A DNA stretch of 64,000 bases from Paenibacillus sp. Soil787 (lineage in GTDB: Bacteria > Bacillota > Bacilli > Paenibacillales > NBRC-103111). Positions 26,219 to 36,134 of the stretch are shown here, piece after piece; positions within the stretch are counted from its first letter, which is position 1, and each line of letters begins with the position of its first letter. A program made the position numbers and the translations under genes. The stretch is from contig NZ_LMSP01000001.1 of the NCBI RefSeq assembly GCF_001429545.1, positions 683,196-747,195 on the forward strand, written 5' to 3'. The notes below the pieces were generated by a model. It did no database searches. It was not told the DNA's origin and was given only the letters and a program-made list of their open reading frames with translations.

Positions 26219-26534
26219 TACAACATTTATCGCACTGGCCGAACCCAACCGTTTACGCATTGTTGAGCTCTTGTTAGAAGGTCCCTTGACTGTAGGGGAT
26301 ATCGCCGATGGTCTTGGGCTTCGCCAGCCTCAAGCCTCGAAGCATCTACGTGTACTATTGGAGGCCGGACTAGTCGAGGTGCAGGCAGTCGCCAATCGCC
26401 GGAACTACAAACTGCGATTGGAACCATTTCAAGAACTGGACACTTGGCTTGAAACCTACCGCAGTGTCTGGGATGAACGACTTGATGCTCTGAAGAATTA
26501 CCTTCAGAAGCTGAGAAACAAAGAAAATAAATAA
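26211..26534 (+). CDS. ArsR-family winged-helix regulator
   Basis: 107 aa from ATG 26211, where family similarity begins (FIALAEPNRLRIVELLLEGP). Recognition helix LRQPQASKHLRVLLEAG. There is no metal-binding Cys motif, so it is not a metal sensor of the usual kind. An upstream GTG in the same frame would add an artificial (Glu-Leu)10 tail from the microsatellite and is not favoured. No ribosome site of its own is seen, fitting coupling to the leader ORF. ArsR regulators of this class are usually paired, as here, with an SRPBCC protein. Confidence 0.85.
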   Translation: MDNTTFIALAEPNRLRIVELLLEGPLTVGDIADGLGLRQPQASKHLRVLLEAGLVEVQAVANRRNYKLRLEPFQELDTWLETYRSVWDERLDALKNYLQKLRNKENK

Positions 26535-26558
26535 AACCAAATTTTAGGAGGATTTTCA

Positions 26559-27068
26559 ATGTCAAATCAAATGACTACTAAGGTAGAAGGTCAGGTACTA
26601 ATTTTGGAGCGTGTTTTTAACGCGCCGCGCGAGCTTGTATTCAAAGCATTCACCGAAGCTGAACACCTGAAGCATTGGTGGGGACCTCGCGGTTGGACGC
26701 TTACGGTTTGCAACGTCGATTTTCGTTCAGGTGGTATCTGGCATTACTGCATGAAGTGTATCGATCCGAATCAAGGAGATTTCTACGGATATGAATCTTG
26801 GGGGAAAGCAGTCTATGGGGAAATCGTTGAGGCGGAGAAAATCGCTTACGTCGATTACTTCTCGGATGCCGAAGGGAATGAAAATGAGGGTATGCCATCG
26901 TCTCAGATAACGATGACTTTTGTAGAGCATGAAGGCAAGACCAAGCTTATCAACCGCGCACAATACGAATCTGCTGAAGCGCTCAAAGCCGTCATGGAGA
27001 TGGGGATGGAGCAAGGAATTACTGAAACTTATGATCGTCTTTCCGAGCATCTGCAATCCATTCAATAA
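26559..27068 (+). CDS. SRPBCC / AHSA1-like domain protein
   Basis: 169 aa, START-like fold of the Hsp90-activator-homologue group. Motifs: ERVFNAPRELVFKAFTEAEHLKHWWGPRGW at the N-terminus (broken after EAEHL), GGIWHY, and the C-terminal helix ALKAVMEMGMEQGITETYDRL. Such proteins bind hydrophobic small molecules, and the paired ArsR is presumed to sense the same compound. TAGGAGGA precedes the start; 25 bases separate it from arsR. Confidence 0.85.
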   Translation: MSNQMTTKVEGQVLILERVFNAPRELVFKAFTEAEHLKHWWGPRGWTLTVCNVDFRSGGIWHYCMKCIDPNQGDFYGYESWGKAVYGEIVEAEKIAYVDYFSDAEGNENEGMPSSQITMTFVEHEGKTKLINRAQYESAEALKAVMEMGMEQGITETYDRLSEHLQSIQ

Positions 27069-27163
27069 TCTCTTATCACGAGGCCGTTCGGCATAGAGCC
27101 GGCGGCTTGTTTTTTTCGGAGTTAGTGGGTATAACGATGTAATCTGAGTAAGTGTAGCGATGT

Positions 27164-27419
27164 TTGCATTTTAACCAGTTAGGCACTCTTCTTGCGAGTG
27201 TAGCGATGTTTTTCATCGTTACACTCACTCGTAATCGCTCACACGCAACTTTAACGAGGAAAAACATCGTCTTAGCTTGCATTTTAGCCAGTTAGGCATT
27301 CTTCTTGCGACTGTTACGATGTTTTTCATCGTTACATTTACTCATAATCACTCATACGTAACTTTAGCGATGAAAAACATCGTCTCAGTTTGCATTTTAA
27401 CCAGTGGGGCACTCTTCCT
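27164..27419. repeat. 113-bp tandem repeat (2 copies and a partial)
   Basis: Copies begin with TTGCATTTTA at 27164, 27277 and 27390. Each holds CGATGTTTTTCATCG and its complement-like partner CGATGAAAAACATCG, so a copy can fold on itself. No gene is seen in 27069-27747. Confidence 0.85.
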
Positions 27420-27623
27420 GAAATAATTGAGCCTTTTTATAGGCAATAAAGCGACTTTAACTGGATATATTTCACAATTATCGCGTGAATAACGCAGTTT
27501 AGGTTGCTTATTGTTGTTTGAAATACAACTTTGTCGTTCCATACAACCATGTTCGATCTTGTTAGATAACTATCATCAGCAAATGACATGAAGTTGCAAA
27601 AAAACAGAAATTTTATTAAATGT

Positions 27624-27638
27624 TGAAATAATATTTCA
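27624..27638. promoter_or_regulatory. TGAAAT-AAT-ATTTCA palindrome, like the murR operator
   Basis: Same arms and 3-base centre length as the palindrome before murR (5333-5347). It stands 110 bases ahead of the Spo0E-like gene; a TATAAT at 27694 may be its -10 box. Confidence 0.35.
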
Positions 27639-27747
27639 CAAATTTGTCATAAAGTTTATCGAGCCAATCATTACCTTTTTCAGCATCCTGTTTTATAATA
27701 GGTATTATACAAACCATTATTGAACAGAATTGGTGTGAATATCTGAT

Positions 27748-27897
27748 ATGGAACTACTATTATTAGAAAAAATCGAAGCATTGCGTACTGAAATGATCGA
27801 AGAAGCATATTTACATGGAAGTTTAACGCACGAGAAAGTAGTAGATCTTAGTCAAAAATTAGATGAATATATTGTTAACTTTCAAGAGTTAAAATAA
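27748..27897 (+). CDS. Spo0E-family aspartyl-phosphate phosphatase (49 aa)
   Basis: Two-helix peptide LLEKIEALRTEMIEEAYLHG / HEKVVDLSQKLDEYIVNFQ. The SQxLDE signature of Spo0E, which dephosphorylates Spo0A-P and so delays sporulation, is intact, and length fits the family. Start ATG 27748; the ribosome site is weak (GGTG 16 bases upstream). Single gene. Confidence 0.8.
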   Translation: MELLLLEKIEALRTEMIEEAYLHGSLTHEKVVDLSQKLDEYIVNFQELK

Positions 27898-27977
27898 TAT
27901 TACTTACATAGAGAATGGGTCAGGGGATATGCATATGTATATCCTTTTTTTGTTATTTAAAATCTATTAGACTTTTG

Positions 27978-28085
27978 GTGTTAGTGTTAGTGTTAGTGTT
28001 AGTGTTAGTGTTAGTGTTAGTGTTGGTGTTGGTGTTGGTGTTGGTGTTGGTGTTGGTGTTGGTGTTGATGTTGGTATTGGTGTTG
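27978..28085. repeat. Hexanucleotide tract of 18 units (GTGTTA x7, GTGTTG x8 and three variants)
   Basis: Seven GTGTTA, eight GTGTTG, then ATGTTG, GTATTG, GTGTTG. It lies downstream of cydS (which ends at 28160 on the minus strand). The Leu-Val ORF read across it on the + strand is a by-product. Confidence 0.95.
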
Positions 28086-28159
28086 GTGGAAGGAAAAGCA
28101 TCCAAGAACAGAAGAAACGCCGTTTCACCTTCCTCCAGCTTCGTAGTTATTCAAATGGG

Positions 28160-28264
28160 TTATTCGGGAAACCTATCCTGCCCTCTAGAGAACATCATGA
28201 ACAAAATTCCGATTGAAAAAGCCACAAGCAGCAAAGGCGCAATCATAAGCAGAAAAAATTCCAT
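28160..28264 (-). CDS. cydS: CydS-like small subunit of cytochrome bd oxidase (34 aa)
   Basis: MEFFLLMIAP LLLVAFSIGI then LFMMFSRGQDRFPE: one membrane helix with a short polar tail. Begins 5 bases after the cydB stop on the minus strand, with AAAGGGTG as ribosome site. Position, size and the F-L-x-x-x-AP start match CydS, the small structural subunit found with the YthA/YthB-type oxidase of Geobacillus and Bacillus. Confidence 0.75.
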   Translation of the reverse strand: MEFFLLMIAPLLLVAFSIGILFMMFSRGQDRFPE

Positions 28265-28269
28265 CCTTA

Positions 28270-29301
28270 TCACCCTTTCTTGGTGGGATTCCCTCGCACA
28301 TATTCAGCGTCGAACAGGAACAGTCGCATTAGTAAAACAAGTGATGGAATAAGCAGACATAGTCCTGCAAGGAAAACGACAATTAGGGAGATAGCCATCG
28401 CATCGTTCGTGAAATTTTGGTGAATGGTAATGAACGGATAAAGGATATACGGCAAGTGGGAAGCTCCATATCCGAAGATAGCAAAAGCGAATTGCAGCAT
28501 GACAAGAATAAATGCCCAGCCAAAGCTTTTTCGTTTATAAACCAGATAGACGGCAGCTATGAAGCATAGTAAGGAAGCAATGAACATCCAAGACAGATCA
28601 AGCATAGCCTGGAAATGCTCCGGATTGTGCCAGCGAATAGCGAAAAAAACAAATATACTGCACACGATTGTTGGCGGACTCCAACCTAGTGCGTATCCCC
28701 GGACGATTTCAAGTGCTTCATAGTCCTGCGCTTTGTTGGCATAGTAGGAAAGAAACATCGCAGAAATGTAAAGTACGCTGACAAGTGCAAGGAGCACGAC
28801 CGACCAGGAATAAGAGCTTGTGAAGAGCTTGCCAAAGTGTAAAATAACCTTGCCATTCTCCTCTGTCATATAGCCACCCTCTGATATCGTCAGGACGGTA
28901 GATAAGGAAGCAGGAATGAGGAGGCCGGTAGCTCCATATAAAAAGGTATACAAGTGGCTTTGTTTTTGCATTTGTCCATAAATACTAAAAGCATAATAAG
29001 AGCCGCGTATGGCAAGTAGAACAATCGCGATGCTGCCAGGCACCAAAAGGGCTGTTCCAAAGTAATACGAGCTATCTGGAAAAAAGCCGACTATACCGAC
29101 AAAGAAGAAAACAAGGAAAACATTCGTAACCTCCCATACGGGTGATAGGTAACGTTTGATGATGTTTTCAACCAGATGTTTTTTTCCGGTAGCGTAGGAG
29201 TAATAACTGAAGAAGCCTGCCCCGAAATCAATGGAAGCAACGATCAAATAGCCGTACAGAAATATCCATAAGACCGTAATGCCAATTAACTCATACTTCA
29301 C
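28270..29301 (-). CDS. cydB: Cytochrome bd-type quinol oxidase subunit II
   Basis: 343 aa, about eight to nine membrane helices. N-terminus GYLIVASIDFGAGFFSYY with the conserved D and G residues of CydB. It resembles the YthB type (bb'/bd oxidase of Bacilli). Overlaps cydA by 4 bases (ATGA) and is followed directly by cydS. No cydDC assembly genes are nearby. Confidence 0.9.
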   Translation of the reverse strand: MKYELIGITVLWIFLYGYLIVASIDFGAGFFSYYSYATGKKHLVENIIKRYLSPVWEVTNVFLVFFFVGIVGFFPDSSYYFGTALLVPGSIAIVLLAIRGSYYAFSIYGQMQKQSHLYTFLYGATGLLIPASLSTVLTISEGGYMTEENGKVILHFGKLFTSSYSWSVVLLALVSVLYISAMFLSYYANKAQDYEALEIVRGYALGWSPPTIVCSIFVFFAIRWHNPEHFQAMLDLSWMFIASLLCFIAAVYLVYKRKSFGWAFILVMLQFAFAIFGYGASHLPYILYPFITIHQNFTNDAMAISLIVVFLAGLCLLIPSLVLLMRLFLFDAEYVRGNPTKKG

Positions 29302-30641
29302 TGTGTAGGTCCCCCTTCAATGCCTCTGCTCTTGAGTTCATCTTGTACATCGCTGTTCGTGAACATTTTCCTAAGCACTTTGACCAAAGTTAACCCAATC
29401 GCTACATATAGGATGCAGAACAAAAGGAGCATCAGATCCACATGTGTGGAGGTGGTCGCTCCATGGACGGTCTTCATATAACCTCGAAGGATCCAAGGCT
29501 GTCTGCCTACCTCCGCATAAATCCAACCCAATTCAATCCCCAAAATGGCAAGGGGGCCTGAAAGGATGATCAACCTCAACACCCAACTTGGATATTGGAT
29601 ACTTTTTAATTTGTAAACCATCCAAACAGTTAGCATAGAAAGTACCGTAAGGAAGATGCCTATCGTGACCATCGAATCAAAGTAATAATGAACAATAAGA
29701 GGGGGCCGCTCATCAACAGGTGTTTCATTTAAGCCCTGAACGACCGAATTCGGGTTATCGTGAGCTAGAATGCTTAGGGCGAATGGGATTTTAAACCCGT
29801 ATTTAATCTGATGATCTTCTGTTAAAATCCCACCTAGAACAAGCGGCACCTGTTTAGCCGTTTCAAAATGCCATTCAGCGGCAGCCAGCTTCTCGGGTTG
29901 GTATTTAGCCAAAAATTTCCCGGAGAGATCTCCAATCAGTGCAGTTGACATTGAAAAAATAAGAGCAGCGACCATCGTTAGCTTGAGCGCTTTGCGGTGA
30001 TAAAGCGAATCGCGCTTCTTAAGCAAAGCAGCGCCGGCAATCGCCGCAAGGACGAAGGAGCTTGTCATATAAGCCGAAGAAAGCACATGTGCTACCTTCG
30101 TTGGGGTAGCGGGATTGAACATAGCTATAAGCGGCTGAATGTTTGTAATGGAGCCGTTCTCTAGCTTAAAACCCTGCGGGGTATTCATAAACGCGTTAAC
30201 AGTAGTGATAAAAAAAGCAGACGCTGAAGATCCGAGCATGACCGGAATGCTGAGCAGGAAATGAGTGATAGGCTTGCGGAAGCGATCCCAAGTGTATAGA
30301 TAGATGCCTAAGAAGATAGCTTCAAAGAAAAAGGCGAAGGTCTCCATAAACAAAGGCAAAGCAATCGCTTGGCCGGCAACACGCATAAAGCTCGGCCACA
30401 GCAGGCTCAGCTGTAGACCTATCGCGGTTCCAGTGACAACACCAACAGCGACGGTTATGACGAAGCCGCGGGCCCAACGCCGCGCAAGAAGTATGTAGTA
30501 AGGATCGTTTCGTTTAATGCCAGTCCATTCGGCGAATGCGATCATGATGGGAATACCGACACCTACGGTAGCGAAGATAATATGGAAGGCGAATGTGAGC
30601 TCTGTGAGCATTCGGCTGTAAAGCACGGGATCATAGGACAT
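29298..30641 (-). CDS. cydA: Cytochrome bd-type quinol oxidase subunit I
   Basis: 447 aa from the ATG at 30641, supported by AAGGAGT 10 bases upstream and by the family N-terminus SRMLTELTFAFHIIFATVGVG (heme-ligand His in FAFHI). GRQPWIL, which ends the quinol-loop region in CydA, is present. The Q loop is short, as in Bacillus YthA. Reduces O2 with electrons from menaquinol in the membrane. An open frame extends 42 codons further upstream but has no family similarity. Confidence 0.9.
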   Translation of the reverse strand: MSYDPVLYSRMLTELTFAFHIIFATVGVGIPIMIAFAEWTGIKRNDPYYILLARRWARGFVITVAVGVVTGTAIGLQLSLLWPSFMRVAGQAIALPLFMETFAFFFEAIFLGIYLYTWDRFRKPITHFLLSIPVMLGSSASAFFITTVNAFMNTPQGFKLENGSITNIQPLIAMFNPATPTKVAHVLSSAYMTSSFVLAAIAGAALLKKRDSLYHRKALKLTMVAALIFSMSTALIGDLSGKFLAKYQPEKLAAAEWHFETAKQVPLVLGGILTEDHQIKYGFKIPFALSILAHDNPNSVVQGLNETPVDERPPLIVHYYFDSMVTIGIFLTVLSMLTVWMVYKLKSIQYPSWVLRLIILSGPLAILGIELGWIYAEVGRQPWILRGYMKTVHGATTSTHVDLMLLLFCILYVAIGLTLVKVLRKMFTNSDVQDELKSRGIEGGPTQ

Positions 30642-30879
30642 ATGTGATGTACTCCTTTTCAACTTAAAATTGCTTGGGATATCAGTTAGTGCGAATTTGC
30701 GAACATTTGTCGGAGCCAGGAAAGAAGCATGAGAGAAGCAATAAGGATGCAGAGCCATATTAACCATTTCTCTTGCTTTTTGTACTTATCTATTTGATTC
30801 ACCTACTGTACGGGTCAGAATGAATGGTTACACCCTATTAGAATGCCAATATAATGAAATTTTACTCTGAGTAAGATGA

Positions 30880-30910
30880 AAACCCTCAGGCAATATGCCT
30901 GAGGGTTTTT
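30880..30910. terminator. Bidirectional terminator
   Basis: AAAACCCTCAGGCA, loop, TGCCTGAGGGTTTTT. Serves the minus-strand MFS gene ending at 30954. Confidence 0.9.
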
Positions 30911-30953
30911 CGTTCGAATTCCTATGGAAGCCGATATTATGTCACTAATATGT

Positions 30954-32330
30954 TCAGTGTTCGATTGCAACACTTGCATTCTTGGTTCGGAATTGCACGT
31001 GGTAGAAGAGCAAGATCCCCACATGCAATGCGGCAAGAATGAGATAAAAATTACTGAATAGGTAACTGTTCGGATCGACATTTAATGGATTCCAATGCAT
31101 GGATGAACCCTGTGCGGCAACAATTCCGTAAACGCCTGCAGCTATTCCTTGAGCAATAAAACTGACCATCGAGAAAAGTCCCATACCAACTCCAATCTGA
31201 TCTTTGGGCAATGATCTTGAAATGGAATTGGACATGGCAATTTGCAAGAAAGATTGGCCTACGTTTCCGAATATCAAAAAGAATGAAATCCATAGCGGCG
31301 AGATGCCTGTAAAGATGGACAATAAGACAAAACAAAAAATTAAAGAACCGGATGCAACAGAGAATAGATAGGAATTGCCCTTCAGATCCGCCAGTTTTCC
31401 GCCTTTTCGCCCCAGAAGGGCGGAGGCTGCTGCCGCAGGGACCATGGCGAAACCGATCCAATTCGAACCAAGATGATAAACTTGTGAAAACAGAATCGGG
31501 GTTAAGAAGTACAAGGAAACGCCTATGCCACTTATGAGAAACGTCAGCGTTATTGCTATGGTATACTTCTTGTTACGAAACAATCGAGGTTGGATAAAGG
31601 GGTCTTCGACGGTACGAATTCGAACGATGAAGAGGATTAAGGTCGCTAAACCGACAACCAAATACCACCAGGTTCGATTCGTGACCCCTAGCAGAAGCAG
31701 GGCAATGGATGCGGCGAGCAAGCTTCCGCCAAGCCAATCGAATTTACGCGGAGCTTGTTTCTCTTCATGCTCGAGATATTTTCGATACAACGGCAGCAGT
31801 AACAAAATCAATAGGGAAGGCAGAAACAGCCATCTCCAATTCACAAAGCTGACGATAGTAGCGGAAAAAACTGGCGCAAGAGCGCTTCCGAGCGCAAGCC
31901 CGACGGCTGTCATGCTTAATGCGGAGCCTCTCTTCTCAGGCGCAAAATAACGTACAGGGATAATCAGCGCAATGGCCGGAATAGCCGCAGCCCCCGCAGA
32001 TTGCAGGCATCTTCCAAGAAGTGCGAACCAGAAGGTTTGGGAAACGAGTCCCATAAGTGAACCCGCCGCAAACAACGTCATTCCGAACGTCAGTAGGCTC
32101 TTCAGTTGGAATCTGTCCGCCAATTTCCCATAAGTCACAGTTCCAAACGCGTAGATAAGCGTATAGGCGGATGACAGCCAACTCACCTGAGCAAGGGTAA
32201 GATGAAACTCCTCGCTGATTTGCGGAAGCACAATGTTAAACATTAAGGCGCTCATCGATGACATCATAACGGTAAACATCAATAATCGCATTAAGATAGG
32301 GCCTTTTTGCAGCATGGTTTCAGAATTCAT
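30954..32330 (-). CDS. MFS multidrug efflux transporter (DHA2/Tet(L)-like)
   Basis: 458 aa with about 12-14 membrane helices. Drug-antiporter features: LPQISEEFHLTLAQVSWLSSAYTLIYAFGTVTYGKLADR (motif A in GKLADRF; string split after SAYTL in reading) and GRCLQSAGAAAIPA (motif C-like). It follows its TetR regulator, and a palindrome (32356-32377) lies just before the start. Proton-driven export of an unknown compound is expected. A distant paralogue is at 42942-44258. Confidence 0.85.
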   Translation of the reverse strand: MNSETMLQKGPILMRLLMFTVMMSSMSALMFNIVLPQISEEFHLTLAQVSWLSSAYTLIYAFGTVTYGKLADRFQLKSLLTFGMTLFAAGSLMGLVSQTFWFALLGRCLQSAGAAAIPAIALIIPVRYFAPEKRGSALSMTAVGLALGSALAPVFSATIVSFVNWRWLFLPSLLILLLLPLYRKYLEHEEKQAPRKFDWLGGSLLAASIALLLLGVTNRTWWYLVVGLATLILFIVRIRTVEDPFIQPRLFRNKKYTIAITLTFLISGIGVSLYFLTPILFSQVYHLGSNWIGFAMVPAAAASALLGRKGGKLADLKGNSYLFSVASGSLIFCFVLLSIFTGISPLWISFFLIFGNVGQSFLQIAMSNSISRSLPKDQIGVGMGLFSMVSFIAQGIAAGVYGIVAAQGSSMHWNPLNVDPNSYLFSNFYLILAALHVGILLFYHVQFRTKNASVAIEH

Positions 32331-32355
32331 GATTCATCTCTCCTTTTTGGGTATG

Positions 32356-32377
32356 AATGCAAGCACATACTTGCATT
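32356..32377 (-). promoter_or_regulatory. TetR operator before the MFS gene
   Basis: AATGCAAG-cacata-CTTGCATT, 8-base arms. The same site with one change stands before the regulator gene (32979-33000). Confidence 0.8.
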
Positions 32378-32392
32378 TAATTTATAAAAAAG

Positions 32393-32962
32393 CTAGGGAG
32401 TTAATGCCCTAGCGAATAACCGTACGCTTTCTTCGATAAATTCGTCCAAATCTACGGGGGACATGCTGCTATTGAACGCACCATTATTCATCAACATGAA
32501 AGCATATGCGTGGATATCAGGTTTTGAACTGATCACTTTACCTTGCTCCGACATGGAAACCAAATAATTCGTTATAAGCTTCTTAAGTTCCTGAGGATGG
32601 CGGTGGGCCTCCTGATATACTTCTGGAGGGAGGCTGCTGCTTCCTTTTTGAATGATCTGAAACAGTTTTCTATTCCGATTCATGAGATTATGATACTTTC
32701 GACTGATGATAAGAAGGTCCTCATGCAGCTCGCCTGTCAGAGATTCGTTAAAAAGCCTTGTCATCTCTAAGGCATAATGATAACGATTGAAGGCAGCCGT
32801 AAGCAGCTTCTCTTTCGTGCCGAAATGGCGAAATAATGTGACTTCGTTCACTCCGGCCGCCGCAGCGATTTCCTTGGTCGTCGTACCATCATAACCTTTT
32901 TCTGCCATGAGATTGATTGTGGCTAACAGAAGTTTATCACTTGTACTTGGATTGTTGCTCAT
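32393..32962 (-). CDS. TetR-family transcriptional repressor
   Basis: 189 aa. N-terminal HTH: INLMAEKGYDGTTTKEIAAAAGVNEVTLFRHFGTKEKLL (helix 3 VNEVTLFRHF). The C-terminal ligand domain is variable, as expected. Next upstream of the MFS gene, 62 bases apart, with matching palindromes before both genes. The simplest reading is self-repression plus repression of the exporter, released by the exported drug. Confidence 0.9.
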   Translation of the reverse strand: MSNNPSTSDKLLLATINLMAEKGYDGTTTKEIAAAAGVNEVTLFRHFGTKEKLLTAAFNRYHYALEMTRLFNESLTGELHEDLLIISRKYHNLMNRNRKLFQIIQKGSSSLPPEVYQEAHRHPQELKKLITNYLVSMSEQGKVISSKPDIHAYAFMLMNNGAFNSSMSPVDLDEFIEESVRLFARALTP

Positions 32963-32978
32963 TGATCTACCCTTCTTT

Positions 32979-33000
32979 AATGCAAGTACTTACTTACATT
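32979..33000 (-). promoter_or_regulatory. TetR autoregulatory operator
   Basis: AATGCAAG-tactta-CTTACATT, differing from the MFS site by one base in the arms and with the same 6-base spacer. Confidence 0.8.
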
Positions 33001-33065
33001 ATTATTGTATTAGTGTCATGTTGCAATGTCAAGGACTGGAAGCACAAATTTTTTAGTCAAACAAT

Positions 33066-33102
33066 AAGCTGCCCTTCCGATTTAAATAGCGAAGGGCAGC
33101 TT
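33066..33102 (-). terminator. Terminator of the MocR gene
   Basis: AAGCTGCCCTTC pairs perfectly with GAAGGGCAGCTT around a 13-base loop, followed on the minus strand by TTATTGTTT. Confidence 0.8.
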
Positions 33103-33119
33103 CCACAATTCTATTCACA

Positions 33120-34556
33120 TTACTGTGTTAATGCATGAAAGGCCTGAGCTAATTTGGAGATGCCAGGAGCGATCTTATCCATAGAGGGACGAGCAAAGCT
33201 TAATCTAAGATATCCGGGCTCAGAGCCAAATACGGTTCCTGGCATAAACACAACTCCTCGTTTGATCGCTTCCTCCAATAACTTCTGATCGTCAACCTTG
33301 TCCTTCATCTTGCACCATAGATTAAGACCTCCTCGAGCTGGGGTAAAGCTGAGTTGATCGGGTAACTCTTGTTGAAGGGATCGGATCATGAGATGCTGCT
33401 TCAGAGAAAGGGAGTCTCTTAGGAAATGCGTATGTTGATCAAACAATTCCGATCCCAGAAATTTATTAGCAAGCCACTGCGGGACAATGCTTAGGCCAAA
33501 GTCCATCTGCTGGCGAGCATCAGCTAATCGTTGTACGACAGCCTGTGGAGCTACCAACCAACCGATCCGTAATCCTGAAGCTGCAACTTTGGATAAGGAA
33601 CCGACATAGAGAACGGAACCGTGAGTATCGATAGACTTCAACGTATCAGGAGGAGAATGATCAAAGGAAGTAAGGCTGAACGGATCATCTTCTACGATGG
33701 GTATACCGAGTTCAGCAGCGATCTTCAGCAAGGACTCTCTTTTAGATGAATGAAGGATCGTCCCAGTTGGGTTCTGATAGTTCGGATTCAAAAAAATCAT
33801 ACGTATGCGATGTTGGCGGTACAAAGTCATAATGTCTTCGGGATCGATGCCATTTTCTTTCACGGGTAAGCGATAAATGCGAAGCCCGGCAGATTGGAAC
33901 ATGGACAAAGAATAGTAATAGGACGGATCTTCAATCGCAACCGCATCCCCAGGAGCTAACAAACATTGCATAATCAAATAAAGAGATTGCTGTGAGCCGG
34001 AAGTGATAAGGATGGAAGCTTCCGTCGCTCGAATACGTAATCTTTCCTCCAGAAAACCCACAAGCGTCTCTCTAAGCGGCAAATACCCACTCGGATCGTC
34101 ATATCCTAAGTACGCTTCGAAAGGAATGTTCCTCATTAATTGCTTAATCGACTCATTGGGGAATAAGTCTGCAGATAACTCGCCACTAGCAAAGTCAATG
34201 ATCGATTCCCTTTCACGTAGAACCTCACGGACTCGACGGATATAGGGAAGGTTGGGAGCAAATGTGCCGCCTTCCACATATTGACGCCAATTGGGTGTTA
34301 AATTGGGCCTAATACCCCAAATATGGTTGCTGACCATGGTACCGCTTCCGCTGATACTTTCCACTATTCCTCTTGCACGTAATTCCTCATAAGCCTGTAT
34401 GACCGTGCTTCGGTTTACTTCCAGTCGTTCGGCTAGCTTACGTTCAGAAGGCAAGAAACTTCCGGGCGGATATTCGCCATGTATAATACTCCTCTCCATC
34501 TCATCTGAGATCTGTTGATAGAGAGGTTTTTTACTCGTTCGGTCAGGTTTGCGCAT
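33120..34556 (-). CDS. MocR-type regulator (GntR HTH fused to aminotransferase domain)
   Basis: 478 aa. The start is the second Met (34556), which has GGTGG 5 bases upstream; the first lacks any ribosome site. Residues 1-75: GntR winged helix (YQQISDEMERSIIHGEYPPGS, RSTVIQAYEELRARG). From about 110: a type I aminotransferase fold with the PLP-lysine region VGSLSKVAASGLRIGWL and NPNYQNPTG. MocR proteins such as PdxR or GabR bind PLP and regulate neighbouring metabolism; no obvious target lies next to it, so function is open. Confidence 0.85.
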   Translation of the reverse strand: MRKPDRTSKKPLYQQISDEMERSIIHGEYPPGSFLPSERKLAERLEVNRSTVIQAYEELRARGIVESISGSGTMVSNHIWGIRPNLTPNWRQYVEGGTFAPNLPYIRRVREVLRERESIIDFASGELSADLFPNESIKQLMRNIPFEAYLGYDDPSGYLPLRETLVGFLEERLRIRATEASILITSGSQQSLYLIMQCLLAPGDAVAIEDPSYYYSLSMFQSAGLRIYRLPVKENGIDPEDIMTLYRQHRIRMIFLNPNYQNPTGTILHSSKRESLLKIAAELGIPIVEDDPFSLTSFDHSPPDTLKSIDTHGSVLYVGSLSKVAASGLRIGWLVAPQAVVQRLADARQQMDFGLSIVPQWLANKFLGSELFDQHTHFLRDSLSLKQHLMIRSLQQELPDQLSFTPARGGLNLWCKMKDKVDDQKLLEEAIKRGVVFMPGTVFGSEPGYLRLSFARPSMDKIAPGISKLAQAFHALTQ

Positions 34557-34784
34557 GTATACCACCATCTTAGAGAAATATCAATTTATTCCATAGTATA
34601 ATATAGTTCATGAATTCGTTGTTGAACTCTCGAGTAGAATATTTGACAAACTCGCTAATCTTTTCATAATGGTGGGGATAAAATGGGCAAGAATGAAGCA
34701 AGGGTCTGGTTATTATTCACAGAATAATTGGAAAATATTCCAAGCTTTTAGCTGTGGAGAACCCTTTATTCCATCACATTGTCA

Positions 34785-36098
<1,314 letters not shown>

Positions 36099-36134
36099 TC
36101 ATAATATTTTACTTATATATATTTGGGGGCGCTT

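Noticed and set aside
27915..28352. Open frame with a long Leu-Val repeat on the + strand
   Set aside because: It is the GTGTTA/GTGTTG tract read through, has no ribosome site, and runs antisense into cydS and the end of cydB.
30642..30767. 42-codon N-terminal extension of cydA
   Set aside because: CydA proteins begin at the internal Met (30641), which has a good ribosome site; the extension shows no similarity.
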